Shown piece by piece: positions 23,250 to 35,950 of a DNA stretch of 64,000 nt. Numbering within the stretch: the stretch's first letter is position 1; each line of letters starts with the position of its first letter. The notes beneath the pieces are model-generated. The model saw nothing but the letters and a program-made list of their open reading frames with translations, made no database searches and had not been told where the DNA came from. The DNA is from Oasisia sp. SBJ-2009. Lineage: Eukaryota > Annelida > Polychaeta > Sabellida > Siboglinidae. The stretch spans positions 55,968,941 to 56,032,940 of the forward strand of contig OZ024854.1 in assembly GCA_964017155.1 (NCBI GenBank), written 5' to 3'. Position numbers and translations under genes: made by a program.

Positions 23250-24775
23250 TTACTGCCGTAAGGCACGAAATTATGGTTTAAAAATAAGTCTATGTGAAAC
23301 AAATGTCATACTAATTTGCCGGTGTACATATACTCCACACTATCATGCACGACGTCACACAAATGCACACATGCACACATACACGGGCGTACCCACACGT
23401 CAATCAACAAAACAATTGTATGTCAAAGTTTACCTTTAACCCTGTATCTCAAGAATAATGGGACATCCATATTTTGAGGTGGACGCATTCCCCTGTGACG
23501 CTGAAGTAGTGTCGTTTAGTGAGAAAGCCGATTTTAAACACATTTTAAACACGTTCAATACAACCTGTCTTGATGTTAAAAATTGCCGCCACAAAGCAAT
23601 ATATTGCTATATATAGCATAACATAACGTTTTTTTCCGGACAACCCGTGCATAGAAAACATTGCAAACTATAGATACCCGTAAAGTATATTCCAGAGCTC
23701 TCTTGAGATTACCTGACTAGTGCTCTATTGTACACGGAAAATAGAATGTCGCGCATGCACTTGCATTTGAAAACCACTCCAAGACATGGAAATCTATAGC
23801 TCGTGTACGACTAATATATATCATACTGGAATTTATTTATTGCCATTAGTGCTTTAGTGATTCACTTTCCGAAACATCACAGACATGATTCTGCAATTGT
23901 CCAACAACTCAAAAACGAAGTACGTCATTATAAAGTTAAATAATAAATATAATTGTGTTCGAATAATTAAGTATCCTGAACACAACACTGCACCCAACAT
24001 CAGTTACACAATTATCAGTGCGTCGTATTGTATATTCGTGTGAACTGCCCGGACATGTACAACATGTACAATATACTGCCAAAATATCAGTTATTGACAA
24101 ATGTGACGTCTATTCGAAGAAGGATCAGACCGTGTCAAAACAGGTTTCGTTGTCTTCTATTTCTTGCAATAACCTGTCCTTCTCCTCTTTAAAAGCTTCG
24201 CCTCATCTACCTTGCGTCTGGAATACAACAATATCAGTGGTCGTCAACGGCACCTTTATAAACTGGCCAAGAGAGCAGATGCCCAGCAAGTAGAATAGAA
24301 AAGAAGGCGAGAAGACCGAGATTACGGCCGGAGGACTGCGAGAAGACGGACCTGGAAAGAGTGGGAGAGGAATGGAGGCCAACAGCAAAAGTTACAGACA
24401 ATTGGAGAATGTTAATAGAACACGTAGTGAGAGAAAGGAGAGGAAGGATATACGTATATGCGTAATACTTGTAAATGTTAGTGTTGTCATAGAGGTGATG
24501 GTATAGCTTTAAGTATCATGTTAATTATGGCATTTACCCGTAATTACAATGAACAGCATTTATAGCGAGGTAAGCTGGACAACACAGCCGCTGAAACAAC
24601 CTGTCCAAAAGGACGCCAAGCGATTGTGTCTCAACGCAGTTCGTCAATGTGCAGAAGATAATGTGCAAGAACGACAGTACAATGTATCATATGAAGTGAC
24701 ATGGAGTTACAGTTGCATTTTAGTAGCACATCTTTGGAGGTGATGCAGTGTTTATGGAAGCACCGGCCCGTCATA
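23250..24775. other. No gene supported
   Basis: Short open frames near 24018-24293 and 24549-24743 lack domains and paired splice sites. No repeat was recognised. Confidence 0.35.
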
Positions 24776-24778
24776 AAG

Positions 24779-24812
24779 GCCGAATAGCCTCGCGACGCAA
24801 TTATTCAGGGTG
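24779..24812 (+). repeat. Solo end of the GAATAGCCTCGCGACGCAAT palindromic family
   Basis: CGAATAGCCTCGCGACGCAATTATT matches the perfect terminal repeat of the element at 38709-38864, but no partner end follows nearby. Confidence 0.6.
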
Positions 24813-25857
24813 TAAAGATGACACCCCGTCTGGGTCGCGTGCGCGGGGGTGGCCATCGTCACAGCGTGGGTGTGTGTGTGTGTGACATGTTACGTCATGT
24901 CAATGCGCTCGCCAGAATCAGAAGTGATATGTCTGATTCGATGATGAAGTAGTAAACGCTCGATTCCAGATACATATTCGAATGTATTCATCGCTACGAT
25001 TTCAGTATCATACAATCGACTACACATACAGTGTATTGCTTTTGCAATACGTAAGTACTACAATATTGAATATAAACTCAAAGCCTTGCAATCCCTACTG
25101 TTCTTCGGATATCTACAAAACCTCTACAATTTGACATGTTTTAAACGTAGCCGCATAATAATAAGTTCATGGTGAAAATATGAGCATCAGTCTCATATTA
25201 TAATAGTGAATTTGAAACGCCAAAATGGTAGACCGTAACTCATCTTCGAACGCGTTCGGTCTCCCCGTATCTCCCAAAAATCTCTCTATTTCAATGCTCA
25301 AATCTCTCCCAAGTATCCCTGCTTCTTTCTCACTGCACATGCGCAGCCATGACCGCTTGTAACGATAATTCACGTATTGTCCTTTAAAGGTTATCAGTTA
25401 TCCCAGATTGCTCTGCTTCCCGCAGATCCGTAGTTAAACTGTTCACGTATAACCGTGACCGTTTACAAACGTCGGCCCTACGTATTCGCCCATCCAGGGT
25501 GCTCCAGGGTGGGGCAGACCACCCTTCTGAGCGATTAATCATATACAAGGTTGCACGAACTGGGTACCAGTCGCTATTCTCTCCGTTTTATAAACACTTC
25601 TGTCTCCCTAATGTGAAACTTGTTTTCTTAGTACACGGGCGTCAACCCGTTCACTGTTTGTCTGAGTAGAGTGTTTCCTTATGTCTAACGTGCTAGTCTA
25701 CGATTATATAAAGTGTCTTTCTACATGTCTAGTAGCCAGTACAAGTAGCCAGTACATTGATTATATAATTAATATGATTAAATATTCAAAGCTAAGCAGT
25801 GCATTATCATTATATATGATTAAATATTCAAAGCTATGCGGTGATTCTTTACAAGGG

Positions 25858-26012
25858 GACACGACGCAATTATTAGCGTCGTGACTAATTTCTATTTTCG
25901 ACACGACGTAATTCGAATTGTGTCTTGTCACTAAATGGCGTCACAACGCAATTCGATTTACGTCGTGTCAAAAATACGAGTTGGTCGCGACCCAAATAAT
26001 AGCGTCGCGTCA
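25858..26012 (+). repeat. Diverged copy of the palindromic element at 38709
   Basis: ACGACGCAATTATT, then TTCGACACGACGTAATTCGAATT and GGCGTCACAACGCAATTCG, matches 38713-38850 in order and direction. The outermost ends are diverged. It abuts the left ACCCAGCAAACAA terminus at about 26076. Confidence 0.7.
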
Positions 26013-26154
26013 AAAATAAGAGCTGGTCGAGCCTCGAAATGCTCGTCGTGCATCAAGTCAACCAATAGGGCTTACCCAGCAAACAACGACCCGTGATTTC
26101 ACGTGTTCAGTAAGTGAAGTCACGAGTTCAACTGGCTCAATTCACGTGTTTTCG

Positions 26155-26830
26155 GTACGTGAATTCACGGGATTCTGTCGACAAATTTGGTGTGTCGACA
26201 CGTGTTTACTGCTCGTGAAATCACGATTTTTTCCATTCGTGAAAAACACGTGTTTTCTGCACGTGTATTCACCTGATTGCCGTACGTGAATTCACGGGAT
26301 TCTGTCGACAAATTTGGTGTGTCGACACGTGTTTACTGCTCGTGAAATCACGAGTTTTTCCATTCGTGAAAAACACGTGTTTTCTGCACGTGTATTCACC
26401 TGATTGCCGTACGTGAATTCACGGGATTCTGTCGACAAATTTGGTGTGTCGACACGTGTTTACTGCTCGTGAAATCACGAGTTTTTCCATTCGTGAAAAA
26501 CACGTGTTTTCTGCACGTGTATTCACTTGATTGCCGTACGTGAATTCACGCGATTCTGTCAACAAATTTGGTGTGTCGACACGTGTTTACTGCTCGTGAA
26601 ATCACGAGTTTTTCCATTCGTGAGAATCACGTGTTTTCTGTACGTGTATTCACCTGATTGTCGTACGTGAATTCACGAGATTCTATGAACACATTTGGTG
26701 TATCGACACGTGATTACGTCACTAAAATCACGTGTTTCTGTACGTGTATTCACCCGATTGTCGTACGTGAATTCACAGGATTCTATGAACACATTTGGTG
26801 TGTAGACACGGTCCGACGCAGAAGTCAACT
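26155..26830. repeat. 127-bp tandem array rich in CACGTG
   Basis: Units start with GTACGTGAATTCACG at 26155, 26282, 26409, 26536 and 26663 (spacing exactly 127), then 26763 (a shortened unit). Each unit contains several CACGTG palindromes, GTGTGTCGACAC and short CGTGAA...TTCACG inverted repeats. Confidence 0.95.
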
Positions 26831-27047
26831 GATACCTAGTATAGATTAAGACAGACCAACTCGTTGGACACAACAATTTTTATTTAAAGCAAAGAATAGC
26901 TTATAATAGTTAAACATCACGTCCTCAGTGTGCATAGCCAACTAAAATAGTCTACAAATAACTTTAAAACATGCACCTAACAACCAGGCTGCCATCAACT
27001 CTCATCTACACTAACAGTAGGGGAAGTCCAGAAGGGGTGTAGCCATA

Positions 27048-27619
27048 TTATTCGCCGCTCGCATCACTGTCGACAACTACGTCATGGCCTAGGTCGAGTT
27101 CGCCACCACCTTGCAAGTCCGCTGCCACCTGCAAGTAACATATACGTTCAAATAATGTATTTAGTCATTTGGGAAACTAAAATTTCTGTCTGATATGATG
27201 AATCACGCATTTCTTTGACATCATGGTCAAGACGAATAATTCTAGCCATAAATCGTACCATTTGGTCAACTTTCAATTAATTAATTTTTAATTAAAATCT
27301 GGCGTATGTTCAATTGGGAATTAACACAGCAAGGCTTATTTGTATTTACCCAGAATAAAAAAAGATACACACACATATCCATATACACACACGCGCGCGC
27401 GCACACCCACACACCACTTTTGATATACGATTAACTATGGGTTATTAGCTAAATTTGAGATAGGTATAGCTGAAACATGTATTGAGGAATTCATATTATG
27501 TCTCTAAAATGTCTATTGTGTATCTACCTTAACGTCTTTCCTTTTTGAATAAGACTTCAGTACTTCTGCTGTGTCTCTGAACAAATCCCCACTGGCTATG
27601 TCGAGCCGTCGGCCGGCTC
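27048..27619 (-). CDS. Last two exons of an unidentified minus-strand gene
   Basis: Exon A is 27528-27619 (acceptor TGTTATAG, donor GTAGAT) and encodes AGRRLDIASGDLFRDTAEVL, then KSYSKRKDVK. Exon B is 27048-27128 (acceptor TACTTGCAG) and encodes VAADLQGGGELDLGHDVVVD, then SDASGE and TAA. The phases match (0/0), both splice sites are good and the tail is acidic, which supports a real gene end. Exon A needs an upstream exon ending in phase 1; the minus-strand open stretch at 27770-27920 has a donor-like GTAAG but the wrong phase. No domain is recognised. It lies inside the possible large transposon, so it may be a transposon gene. Confidence 0.4.
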
Positions 27620-27959
27620 CTATAACAGAAGAACAAAGTTGCATTACAGATTGGAAGAATCATTTTCAATGTTATGCTAAACACGTAGGCGTGGTTGAAA
27701 TGCCCCCCCCCCCCCAAGCATGCCACTATGTTCAAGTCCCTCGACAGATTTCTTACGCTTTGTATGAAGTTAGCTGAAGTAAGCTCTAAACTGATTTCGC
27801 CGTACCACCGATATGTACAGTGCATACACCTCCTCCACTCGCGACAGAACCCACGAGCTCCAAGAATCACATATAACCACTCTTCCAACCATTCTGTAGA
27901 GCCGCTGATCTTGATGAGCATGGCGTGGACATTGAAATAGTTTACACATTTATTTAAGA

Positions 27960-29100
27960 TTTTTTATTTCAGGCTGTGTGAGAGTTCAGTTCCCTGAGTA
28001 ACACGTTGAATCCCTGGGGAGAGATTTAGTATGGGGTAAATACGTCACGTGAAGAATGTATCAATACAGAAAACTGTACCTACAATTTCCATATTAAATG
28101 TGCACATACATGGAGATTGTTGCTATCGGTTTTTATTAGTTTTTACAAAACTTATATTTATGTGAATGTTATAACTATTCGATAAAACTCACAATTGTAC
28201 ATATGATATTTGTAGTATATTTATACCCTATTTTTAATAATTAATTTAATAACATATTCAGAAAATATCACGACTTATTTATTCATTTATTTTATTTATT
28301 TATTTGTATTACCCACTTATTTATTCTTTTATTTGTACCCCATAATTGCTGTAATGGTATTTTATGTATTGCACTCAAGCCCATGTATTTCTATTCGCAT
28401 AATGTTTACTTATGACCTGATCCAGTATCCGTTTATATAAACACACTATGCATACTCACTCGTTATACATGTGTACAGCGTCAGCGACACGAAGCATCGT
28501 TTTGTTTTATTCGTTGTGACGCCATTCAGGATGACCCGGCGTGACTGGCCACGAGCACTAAATAAATTTAGGATCTGCAGCACAGCCAGTTTTTCAAACA
28601 TCGTTCTCACGATATTCCTGCTTTTTGTATTGGTGCCTGGCTGCACAGTCAGAAAATTTACCTAAACGAAGAAAAGGCAAAACATCATCCATCATAATTA
28701 TCAGGTCCACATATAGCATGTGCGCATTAAAAACAGATTTTACATAAATTATAATTAAATAGCATGCACGTACTACATAATATTATCATCCTCGCGCGCC
28801 TGGCACATCCCTATATAACTTCAGGTGATTTCAGCCACACGCGACTCCATAAAAATGACTACATACTTAAGAAAATAACAAAAATATACTTATTATTACT
28901 GATGTATAAGGCTATTCCTTCGGGGTTGCATTAGGTCGTGCAGCTTGCCTCCATCGCAAAGCCTGTTCTTAATAGAAACACAATAATAAATCCTATAACA
29001 TGATTTAAGATTACTTGCCTATACCCTCATATATTCTAATTTCCCATTTACCTTTGTGTAATTGGCAACGGTTTGTCTTTACTTTATATGGTAAAGTTAT
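27960..29100. other. No gene supported
   Basis: AT-rich, with ATTT runs near 28280-28330. A 44-codon frame at 28531-28665 with a hydrophobic stretch is not convincing without a partner exon. Confidence 0.35.
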
Positions 29101-29110
29101 TGTGCAAATA

Positions 29111-29266
<156 letters not shown>

Positions 29267-29399
29267 AATTCATGCCACAAATATATCTTTGTTAAGCTAG
29301 AAATGTACAAAGGTTTACCACAAAATAAATGATTAAATAAACGTACCTTCTCCACTTGAGTAGCTGTGCTACTCTCTAAGTCCTTGTAACTGTCAATGT

Positions 29400-31850
29400 T
29401 GATGATGATATAATATATTTATTCAGGATGGCTCAGCTAAATACAGTGCACATTAAAATATACACTAGATTTCTTTTCAGTGAGGTCCTCATACGTGTAC
29501 AATCGTACAGTCATGCAATATAAGAAAATATAAAATAAATATAAAGAATATAAAAAATGTAAAATATATGACGTAACAGACATAAGATATAAATTAAGTT
29601 AAAACATAAAATCTACATTAAGATAAAACATGGTATGACTCCTAGTTAAGTTGCCAACAACACAGTTTGTTGAAGTACTCTATATAAGGTGATTAAAACA
29701 TGTCTTACATTTATCTTTGAACTCTTTGTAGCTTTGACTAGTTTTGACAGTGTTATTTAGAGTATTGAAAAGCACAGCGCCTTCGTAGCAGAAAAGATTC
29801 TTACCTGCATTGCAGGTGACACGTGGTATAAACAGATTACAGTTAGCATTTCTGGTCGAGTAGGAGTGAAAGTCTTTGGCACGTATAAATTTGCCACGGA
29901 GATATGAGGGTACATCCCCCAGCAGGCATTTGCCAACCATTAACATTTTGTGTAGCTTTATTTTATTTTGGGATGTTAGCCATCCGAGTGAGCTATGCAT
30001 GGTTGATATGTGAGTCCGCCGCCTACATCGTAGAATGACTGTGCACGCTTTGTTTTGTAGTTTTTGTATTCGTTTAAGATTACTTTGAGGTCCCTTGGAC
30101 CACATGATGTCCCCGTAATCGATGATGGGGGCTATCATAGTTTTGAAGAGAGTGTTTGCGGTGGTTGTAGAGATGAAAGGCCGAATTCGTGACTGCACAC
30201 CGATGCGTTGCGATATTTTTTTACTGATGCAGTCTACATGTTTTTTCCAGTTTAGAGAAGGATCAAACCAAAGGCCCAGGTATTTGAAGCAACTGACTTG
30301 TTCCAAAGATTCCCCGTTAATGTTGAGTTTAAGTCCCCCCTCTCGTTTCGACAGATGTTGTTGAGTACCAAAGAGTATTGTTTTAGTTTTGTTTGCGTTC
30401 AGAGTCAATCTATTCACATTGAGCCACTTGCTGACGGTTTCTAAGTCATCATTCAATTGCATCTGGGAGTTTTCTATACATTTCCCAGAGACAAAGAATG
30501 CTGTATCATCTGCATACAGAACCACCTTACTGTGCTTAACCACGCTCGGTAGATCATTGATATACAGGGTGAATAGCAACGGCCCTAATACTGAACCTTG
30601 GGGCACACCAAAATTGATTGGTAACACACTGGATGCAGCTTCGTTAAATCTTACATGTTGTGTACGGTTAGTAAAATAATCCCTAAACCAAAACAATTCT
30701 GTTTCCTGGATACCTATGGCAGAGAGTTTATGCAACAATATATTTGTATCTACAGTATCAAAGGCTTTCTTTAAGTCAAGGAATATAGCACCTGTGATGT
30801 TACCATGTTGTCTTTGATCATATAGGTAGTCAGACACATCAAGCAGAGCTGTGGTTGTTGAATACCCAGATCGAAAGCCTGATTGAAACGGATTTAGGAT
30901 GTTATGCTTAGTGACGTGGGCATACAGTTGGTCATGGATCAGTCTTTCAAACATTTTCATGCATAAAGGAAGTACAGATATTGGTCTATAGTTAGAGGTA
31001 TTCTGACGATCTCCCTCTTTAAAAACAGGAGTCACGACTGCCTGTTTCCACTCACTCGGGATCGTTCCTGTCAACAGTGAGAAATTATATATAGTTGCCA
31101 AAGGAAACGAGAGTTCATTGGCGGCCACTTTAGGTGATCTAGCCATGATATTGTCAGTGCCGTGTGCTTTTGAAATGCTAAGTCCAGAGAGTAGCGTCAT
31201 CACCTCAGATGCAGTTATAAATTTAAATTTAAAAGACTCGTAGCCTGATGATGGGATGACAGGAGGGTCTGCCTGGTTAGCAAACTGAGTAGCCAGGTCA
31301 CTGCCGACGGTCGTGAAGAAGGTGTTAAACGCATTGGCAATTCCCAGCGGATCAGACACCTCCTCGTCCCCCACCATCACACTTACAGTCGGGATAGATG
31401 TAGACTTGGGAAGCAATTGTTTTATGTTAGCCCATAATGATTTTGGCTTATTGGCACTTTCTCTGATGATTGTATCATAGTAATCTTTTCTAGCATTTCT
31501 TAAACAGGTTCTCGTCTTATTTCGTTGGACTCGGTAATTTTGATAGTTACTAGGTGATTTCGAACGTATTGCAACTCGTCTAAGGTGATCACGCTTGTAC
31601 ATTTGTTCTCGCAAATCAACGGTAATCCAGGGCATGTCACTACCACGTACCCTGGATTCTCTTAGCGGTGCATGAGTGTTTGTAACATGTAAAACAAATG
31701 ATTTAAATATATCCCAAGCAGAGTCTATTGTTTTAGACTGCAGTAATTCATTAAGTGGGAAGTTTGCACAATCATCTTGGTATTTAGCCTCATCAAACAT
31801 TTTCCAATTCCGAGATGTTACATACTTAGGAGGCAAATGGTGTCACTAGG
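29400..31850 (-). mobile_element. Non-LTR retrotransposon (jockey/CR1 superclade), 5'-truncated
   Basis: The reverse transcriptase frame is followed by an AT-rich 3' UTR with AATAAA near 29418 and a short ATC-type tail ending near 29400. The 5' end is truncated at about 31849, close to the head-to-head L2-type element. No target duplication was identified. Confidence 0.8.
29680..31848 (-). CDS. Non-LTR reverse transcriptase, N-terminally truncated, intact frame
   Basis: An uninterrupted minus-strand frame of about 722 codons opens after TGA near 31849 and stops at 29680. Motifs in order: a linker with FVLHVTNTHAPL and MPWITVDLREQMYKRD, NTSNYRPISVLPLCMKMFER, FQSGFRSGYSTTTALLDVSD, IFLDLKKAFDTVDTNILLHK with the first catalytic Asp, FGVPQGSVLGPLLFTLYIND, VVLYADDTAFF with the catalytic DD, KTILFGTQ, CFKYLGLWFDPSLNWKKHV, and a C-terminal domain with IIDYGDIMW and RIQKLQNKAC. 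The endonuclease is missing. The absence of stops suggests a young insertion. Clade assignment within the jockey/CR1 group is uncertain. Confidence 0.87.
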
Positions 31851-31869
31851 GATGTAATCACTGAAGCCT

Positions 31870-33436
31870 CTCCATGGGTATGCACATATAAACCCAATGC
31901 ACATATAAACCCAATTCTTAAGAAGACAACTCTATCAAAAGAAGATCTAAACAGCTACAGGCCTATTTCTAACCTTAGCTTCATTTCCAAAATACTCGAA
32001 AAGGTTGTTGCAAATCGACTTACTTCTCACATCAACATAAATGGTTTAACCAATGCATCACAGTCTGCGTACAAACAATTTCACTCAACAGTAACTGCTC
32101 TTTTAAAAGTACACAATGATATAAACCTTAACATTGATAATGGCAAAGTTACTGCACTGACCCTGCTTGACCTATCCGCCGCTTTCGACACCATTGACCA
32201 CGACATTCTCATTACACGCTTATCAACGTGGTACGGGATATCTGGCACAGCCTTGAGCTGGTTTACTTCATACCTTACTGACAGACGGCAAGCCATTAAA
32301 ATAGGTAACTGCTTCTCAGACATGCTGCCCACCTCTTGTGGTGTCCCCCAGGGTTCTGTTTTGGGTCCGTTGCTTTTCACTCTGTACACAACACCATTAA
32401 GCTCAGTTATCCAGAGTCACAACCTGGATCACCACCTTTATGCAGATGACACACAAATCTATGTTTCTCTGACCACACCAGATACTTGTCGCTCCCTAAA
32501 CCAGCTCAGGGATTGTCTCCAAGATGTCTCCCTTTGGATGAAAAATAGTAAATTAAAACTAAATGCAGATAAGACCGAATTTCTCATCATTGGTACCTCA
32601 ACGCAGCGGGCAAAACTCAATGGCTTTTTCCCGACACATATTCTGAGTCAGAGTATCACACCAGCCGCCTCAGTTTTAAATCTCGGAGTAACGTTTGATG
32701 AAAACTTCAATTTCAAACAACATATCTCGAAAACATGCCGTTGCTGTTTTTACCATATCCGTGATCTTCGCCGTATCCGCCGGTTTTTATCACTTTCCGT
32801 TGCTAAAACCATCGCCACAGCTCTAGTAAGCAGCAGACTCGACTACTGCAATTCCCTCCTTTATAATACCGCAAACAAGGACATAGCAAAACTTCAGCGT
32901 GTCCAAAATTGTTTAGCAAGGGTAGTCACGCGTTCTCCTCGTTTTTCTCGCTCGGTGCCGCTTCTAAAATCACTGCATTGGCTACCTGTGCACTATCGCA
33001 TCATTTTCAAAATTTGTACAGTAGCCTATCAAGCACTCTCATCTACCCAACCAGCATATCTAAATTCAATGCTAACTCCAACGAAAAAATCCAGACAGCT
33101 ACGCTCAACCAGTAGTAACCCTCTTTACATCCCTCGGGTGAAAACGAAAGCCGGGACCCGAACTTTCTCGGTTGCCGCACCAACGGTGTGGAATTCGCTT
33201 CCGGCCAGTGTTAAATCACAAGGTAATATAGTTTCATTTCGCCGACATCTAAAAACCTATCTCGTTAATGCTGCCTATCCTCCTTAGCCTCCTAGCTTTT
33301 CCATCCATCCGTTGACGACTCACGCATTGCTTTCGATTATGAGATTGATTAATCCCCTGGTTTTGTCGCGCCACTGAGCTTGATTTTCGAGGATATTGGC
33401 GCAAAAGAAGTTACTATTATTATTATTATTATTATT
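31870..33436 (+). mobile_element. L2-type LINE, 5'-truncated, with (ATT)n tail
   Basis: The coding frame from about 31872 to 33287 is followed by a 125-bp 3' UTR and a TTA/ATT repeat tail at 33411-33436. A 17-bp tandem duplication (GCACATATAAACCCAAT) sits at its 5' edge (about 31882-31915). Confidence 0.8.
31872..33287 (+). CDS. L2-type non-LTR reverse transcriptase, partial
   Basis: The frame runs without stops to TAG at 33285-33287. Blocks: AHINPILKKTTL, LNSYRPISNLSFISKILEKV, QSAYKQFHSTVTALLKVHND, LTLLDLSAAFDTIDHDIL with the first catalytic Asp, CGVPQGSVLGPLLFTLYTTP, HLYADDTQIYVS with the catalytic DD, KTEFLIIGT, SVLNLGVTFDENFNFKQHI, SRLDYCNSLLYN, KLQRVQNCLARVVTR, LHWLPVHYRIIFKICTVAYQ and a FSVAAPTVWNSLPASVK tail. 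This set is characteristic of the L2 branch of CR1-like LINEs. Endonuclease and most of ORF2's first half are absent, so the copy is a 5'-truncated fragment. Confidence 0.85.
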   Translation, partial: PWVCTYKPNAHINPILKKTTLSKEDLNSYRPISNLSFISKILEKVVANRLTSHININGLTNASQSAYKQFHSTVTALLKVHNDINLNIDNGKVTALTLLDLSAAFDTIDHDILITRLSTWYGISGTALSWFTSYLTDRRQAIKIGNCFSDMLPTSCGVPQGSVLGPLLFTLYTTPLSSVIQSHNLDHHLYADDTQIYVSLTTPDTCRSLNQLRDCLQDVSLWMKNSKLKLNADKTEFLIIGTSTQRAKLNGFFPTHILSQSITPAASVLNLGVTFDENFNFKQHISKTCRCCFYHIRDLRRIRRFLSLSVAKTIATALVSSRLDYCNSLLYNTANKDIAKLQRVQNCLARVVTRSPRFSRSVPLLKSLHWLPVHYRIIFKICTVAYQALSSTQPAYLNSMLTPTKKSRQLRSTSSNPLYIPRVKTKAGTRTFSVAAPTVWNSLPASVKSQGNIVSFRRHLKTYLVNAAYPP

Positions 33437-33439
33437 TAG

Positions 33440-34655
33440 CTGGGCTAAATTTAAGGACCCTGGAGTTCATTGACAGTTCAATTCAAATTTAACTATGCGA
33501 GAAAAAGGCTTTGGTGTAGTTTTCTTACAAAATATATACTAATATTGTATTTAATATATTTTCACAAACTGGAATTTCTTTGGGTGTTCGAACTGTTTCT
33601 TCTAAAGATTAGTTTTTTTCATATTTGTTTTTAAAAACACTTATTTTCAGAGAATATTATGTAGGTACACCCTTCGCTGTGTTTTAGTAGGCCCTATGGC
33701 GGACCGCGGGACAATCGGATTACAGTGGCGCACAGAATATATTGGAAACATTTAATAAATATAAACACATCTAAACTCGCCCAAATTATCTACAAATTAT
33801 ATTCATCACAATTAATGCGATAGGTATTAAATTAGTTTTGCATATATTCATATTTTTGAACGATATACAAAATTATATTTACTGCCAAACCTTTGCTGCA
33901 TAACGACATGGCCTATCTTGGACGATATGTCTTGACTAATGCAGCTAGGGCCTCTTGTCATACTATCTTCTTCTTTTTTATTTATTGACCGTTCTTTAGG
34001 TAGGTTAATTTCCTCCTAAAAACCCTTCCCAATGTCAATAATAGTTCGCTATGATACTTATACAAATACACGGGCCGAGTTGTCTCTGGGAGGGGGCCGA
34101 GTTGTCTCACACTGGGCCTGTTTATTGCACCAGCCGCCGTGGCTAGCTGGCATTGTCGACTTATCAAACAGCATATATGCCTCTGCGTGGACTGTGACTA
34201 ATGAGAACCCCTGCTGCTCTGGCACAATCAGGACATGAACGTGTCAGATGTCTGTCTACAAGTCAGATGCAGAAGATCAGGTAAACATTGTTTTTAATGT
34301 TGATGTTTTGTAATTTAAAACTACACCTAACTAGCGGACCCCCGGTTAATGCGGCCACCGGCCAGAATTGCACCGAGTTGTTGGACTGCGCCGTGGCCAC
34401 AAATTACCCTTCTCCGATGGCGCTGTTGACTCAGAGAGTTGATACAGCAGGTCGGCAGCAAGGCTATTGACAGATAACGCCAGACCACTCTTGATGTCTT
34501 TGTTCTTCGTAAATAAAATGATGTTTACTGTTCGTATGTTTTCTTGTTTCATGCTACATTCATCGACGGTTACCCTACCCAGAGGCCACCCGCCTTATAC
34601 GGGCACTTTAGATGTGTTATAGCGCTGTGTGTAGCCTAGCTTCAGGTGTCTTTTG
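33440..34655. other. No gene seen
   Basis: Unique-looking sequence. CGGACCCCCGGTTAATGCGG near 34335 resembles ends of pogo-like elements, but no partner end was found. Confidence 0.35.
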
Positions 34656-34660
34656 ATCGT

Positions 34661-34744
34661 TGTATGTATGTATGTATGTATGTATGTATGTATGTATGTA
34701 TGTATGTATGTATGTATGTATGTATGTATGTATGTATGTATGTA
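34661..34744. repeat. (TGTA)n microsatellite
   Basis: About 21 uninterrupted TGTA units. Confidence 0.97.
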
Positions 34745-34749
34745 TATAT

Positions 34750-35945
34750 ATATTGTACATATGGTGTATTTAATGTGTTGCTGTGATAATATGGCTTATT
34801 ACTACTGAAAGGCATTCGATTTATATGTGTAGTAAACATGAAATAATTTAATCCAAGCGTAATGTAATGTCACAGAAGTAGAACTTTCTAGCTGGTCGCC
34901 CAACTTTATATAACATAAAACTGTATTTCAAAGAGGTGAAAGTGAATTGAATTTGTGTTCTCTAAAACACTTAAATTACTGAAGGTTGATTTGTAACCTG
35001 CAACTTGTTTTATAATCAAAGTCAAACTAAACTACTGAACAACACACGCCTGAAACAATCTACACACTGCCCATTTGTGAGGGTAATTATCCTCCACTGC
35101 AGCTGTGAAAAGCACCCTCCTGGCAGAACGCAAATTAAACGCACGCATTGATGTCAGCAGGAGTCGCAAAAGCAATAAACTTACCACTGCAATCATGACA
35201 AGAGCATGTCATTCGATCCACTAAGTTGGATAATGCATATAGGGAGAGATTGTTGTGATATGATAGTTTTCCTCACTGAGCAACATCGCAGGACTTGGGT
35301 TGTGTTCTCCTTTCTTTGCTGCTTTGTACCAGTAATAATTCGATAAGTTTTATCAGTATTAATGTGTGTGTGTTCGTGCGTGCGTGCTTGTGCGCGTGCG
35401 TGCAACATATTTCTTTGTTTAAATTATTTGCCTGCGTTACATTTGTACATTAGTTTCTTCTGTGTATTTAATATGTAGGAAACATAATATATTAGAATAC
35501 ACAACTGCTGAACGGAAATACACGTGATTCCCTTCCCCTATCCTACTCCCAAAAACAGAACCACCAATCAAAAAACACGAAATTCGTTGTGTGTACATTT
35601 AATAACTGTTTTAACAAAAATTTAATATATGAAGTACATTGCTTTGATACAGCACTCGTGTATGAGTAACTTGTATAAATGTATTTCCAGATTAACAATC
35701 CACAATGACAATACTTTCATCATTAAGCCTATGTTAAATAGCTAGTGCGTAAACAATCATGTCTCGCTCGTAACCATAACAAGGAACAATGATTTCCCCA
35801 TGAATCTATTTATCGTTGAGAAGTTCAAGCAAACCAGGCACAAACAGCACGACAGTTATGTTTGTTCATCTGTTTGAAGGTACGAAACATTGTTAAAATA
35901 ATTACTTACTGGAAGGTTGACAGTTGAACTATATCTAACGTCCCA
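34750..35945. other. No gene seen
   Basis: AT-rich with a short TGCG/TGTG patch near 35360-35402. No exon is supported. Confidence 0.35.
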
Positions 35946-35950
35946 ACCAT

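Noticed and set aside
23004..23302. Open frames over the AACGGCGACACACC repeat
   Set aside because: Artefact of the 16-bp minisatellite.
28531..28665. 44-residue frame with a hydrophobic segment, possible membrane anchor exon
   Set aside because: No joining exon and no homology; hydrophobic stretches arise easily in AT-rich sequence.
32909..33115. Secondary frames inside the L2 reverse transcriptase and other LINE coding regions
   Set aside because: They overlap the conserved reverse transcriptase frame and show no features of their own.
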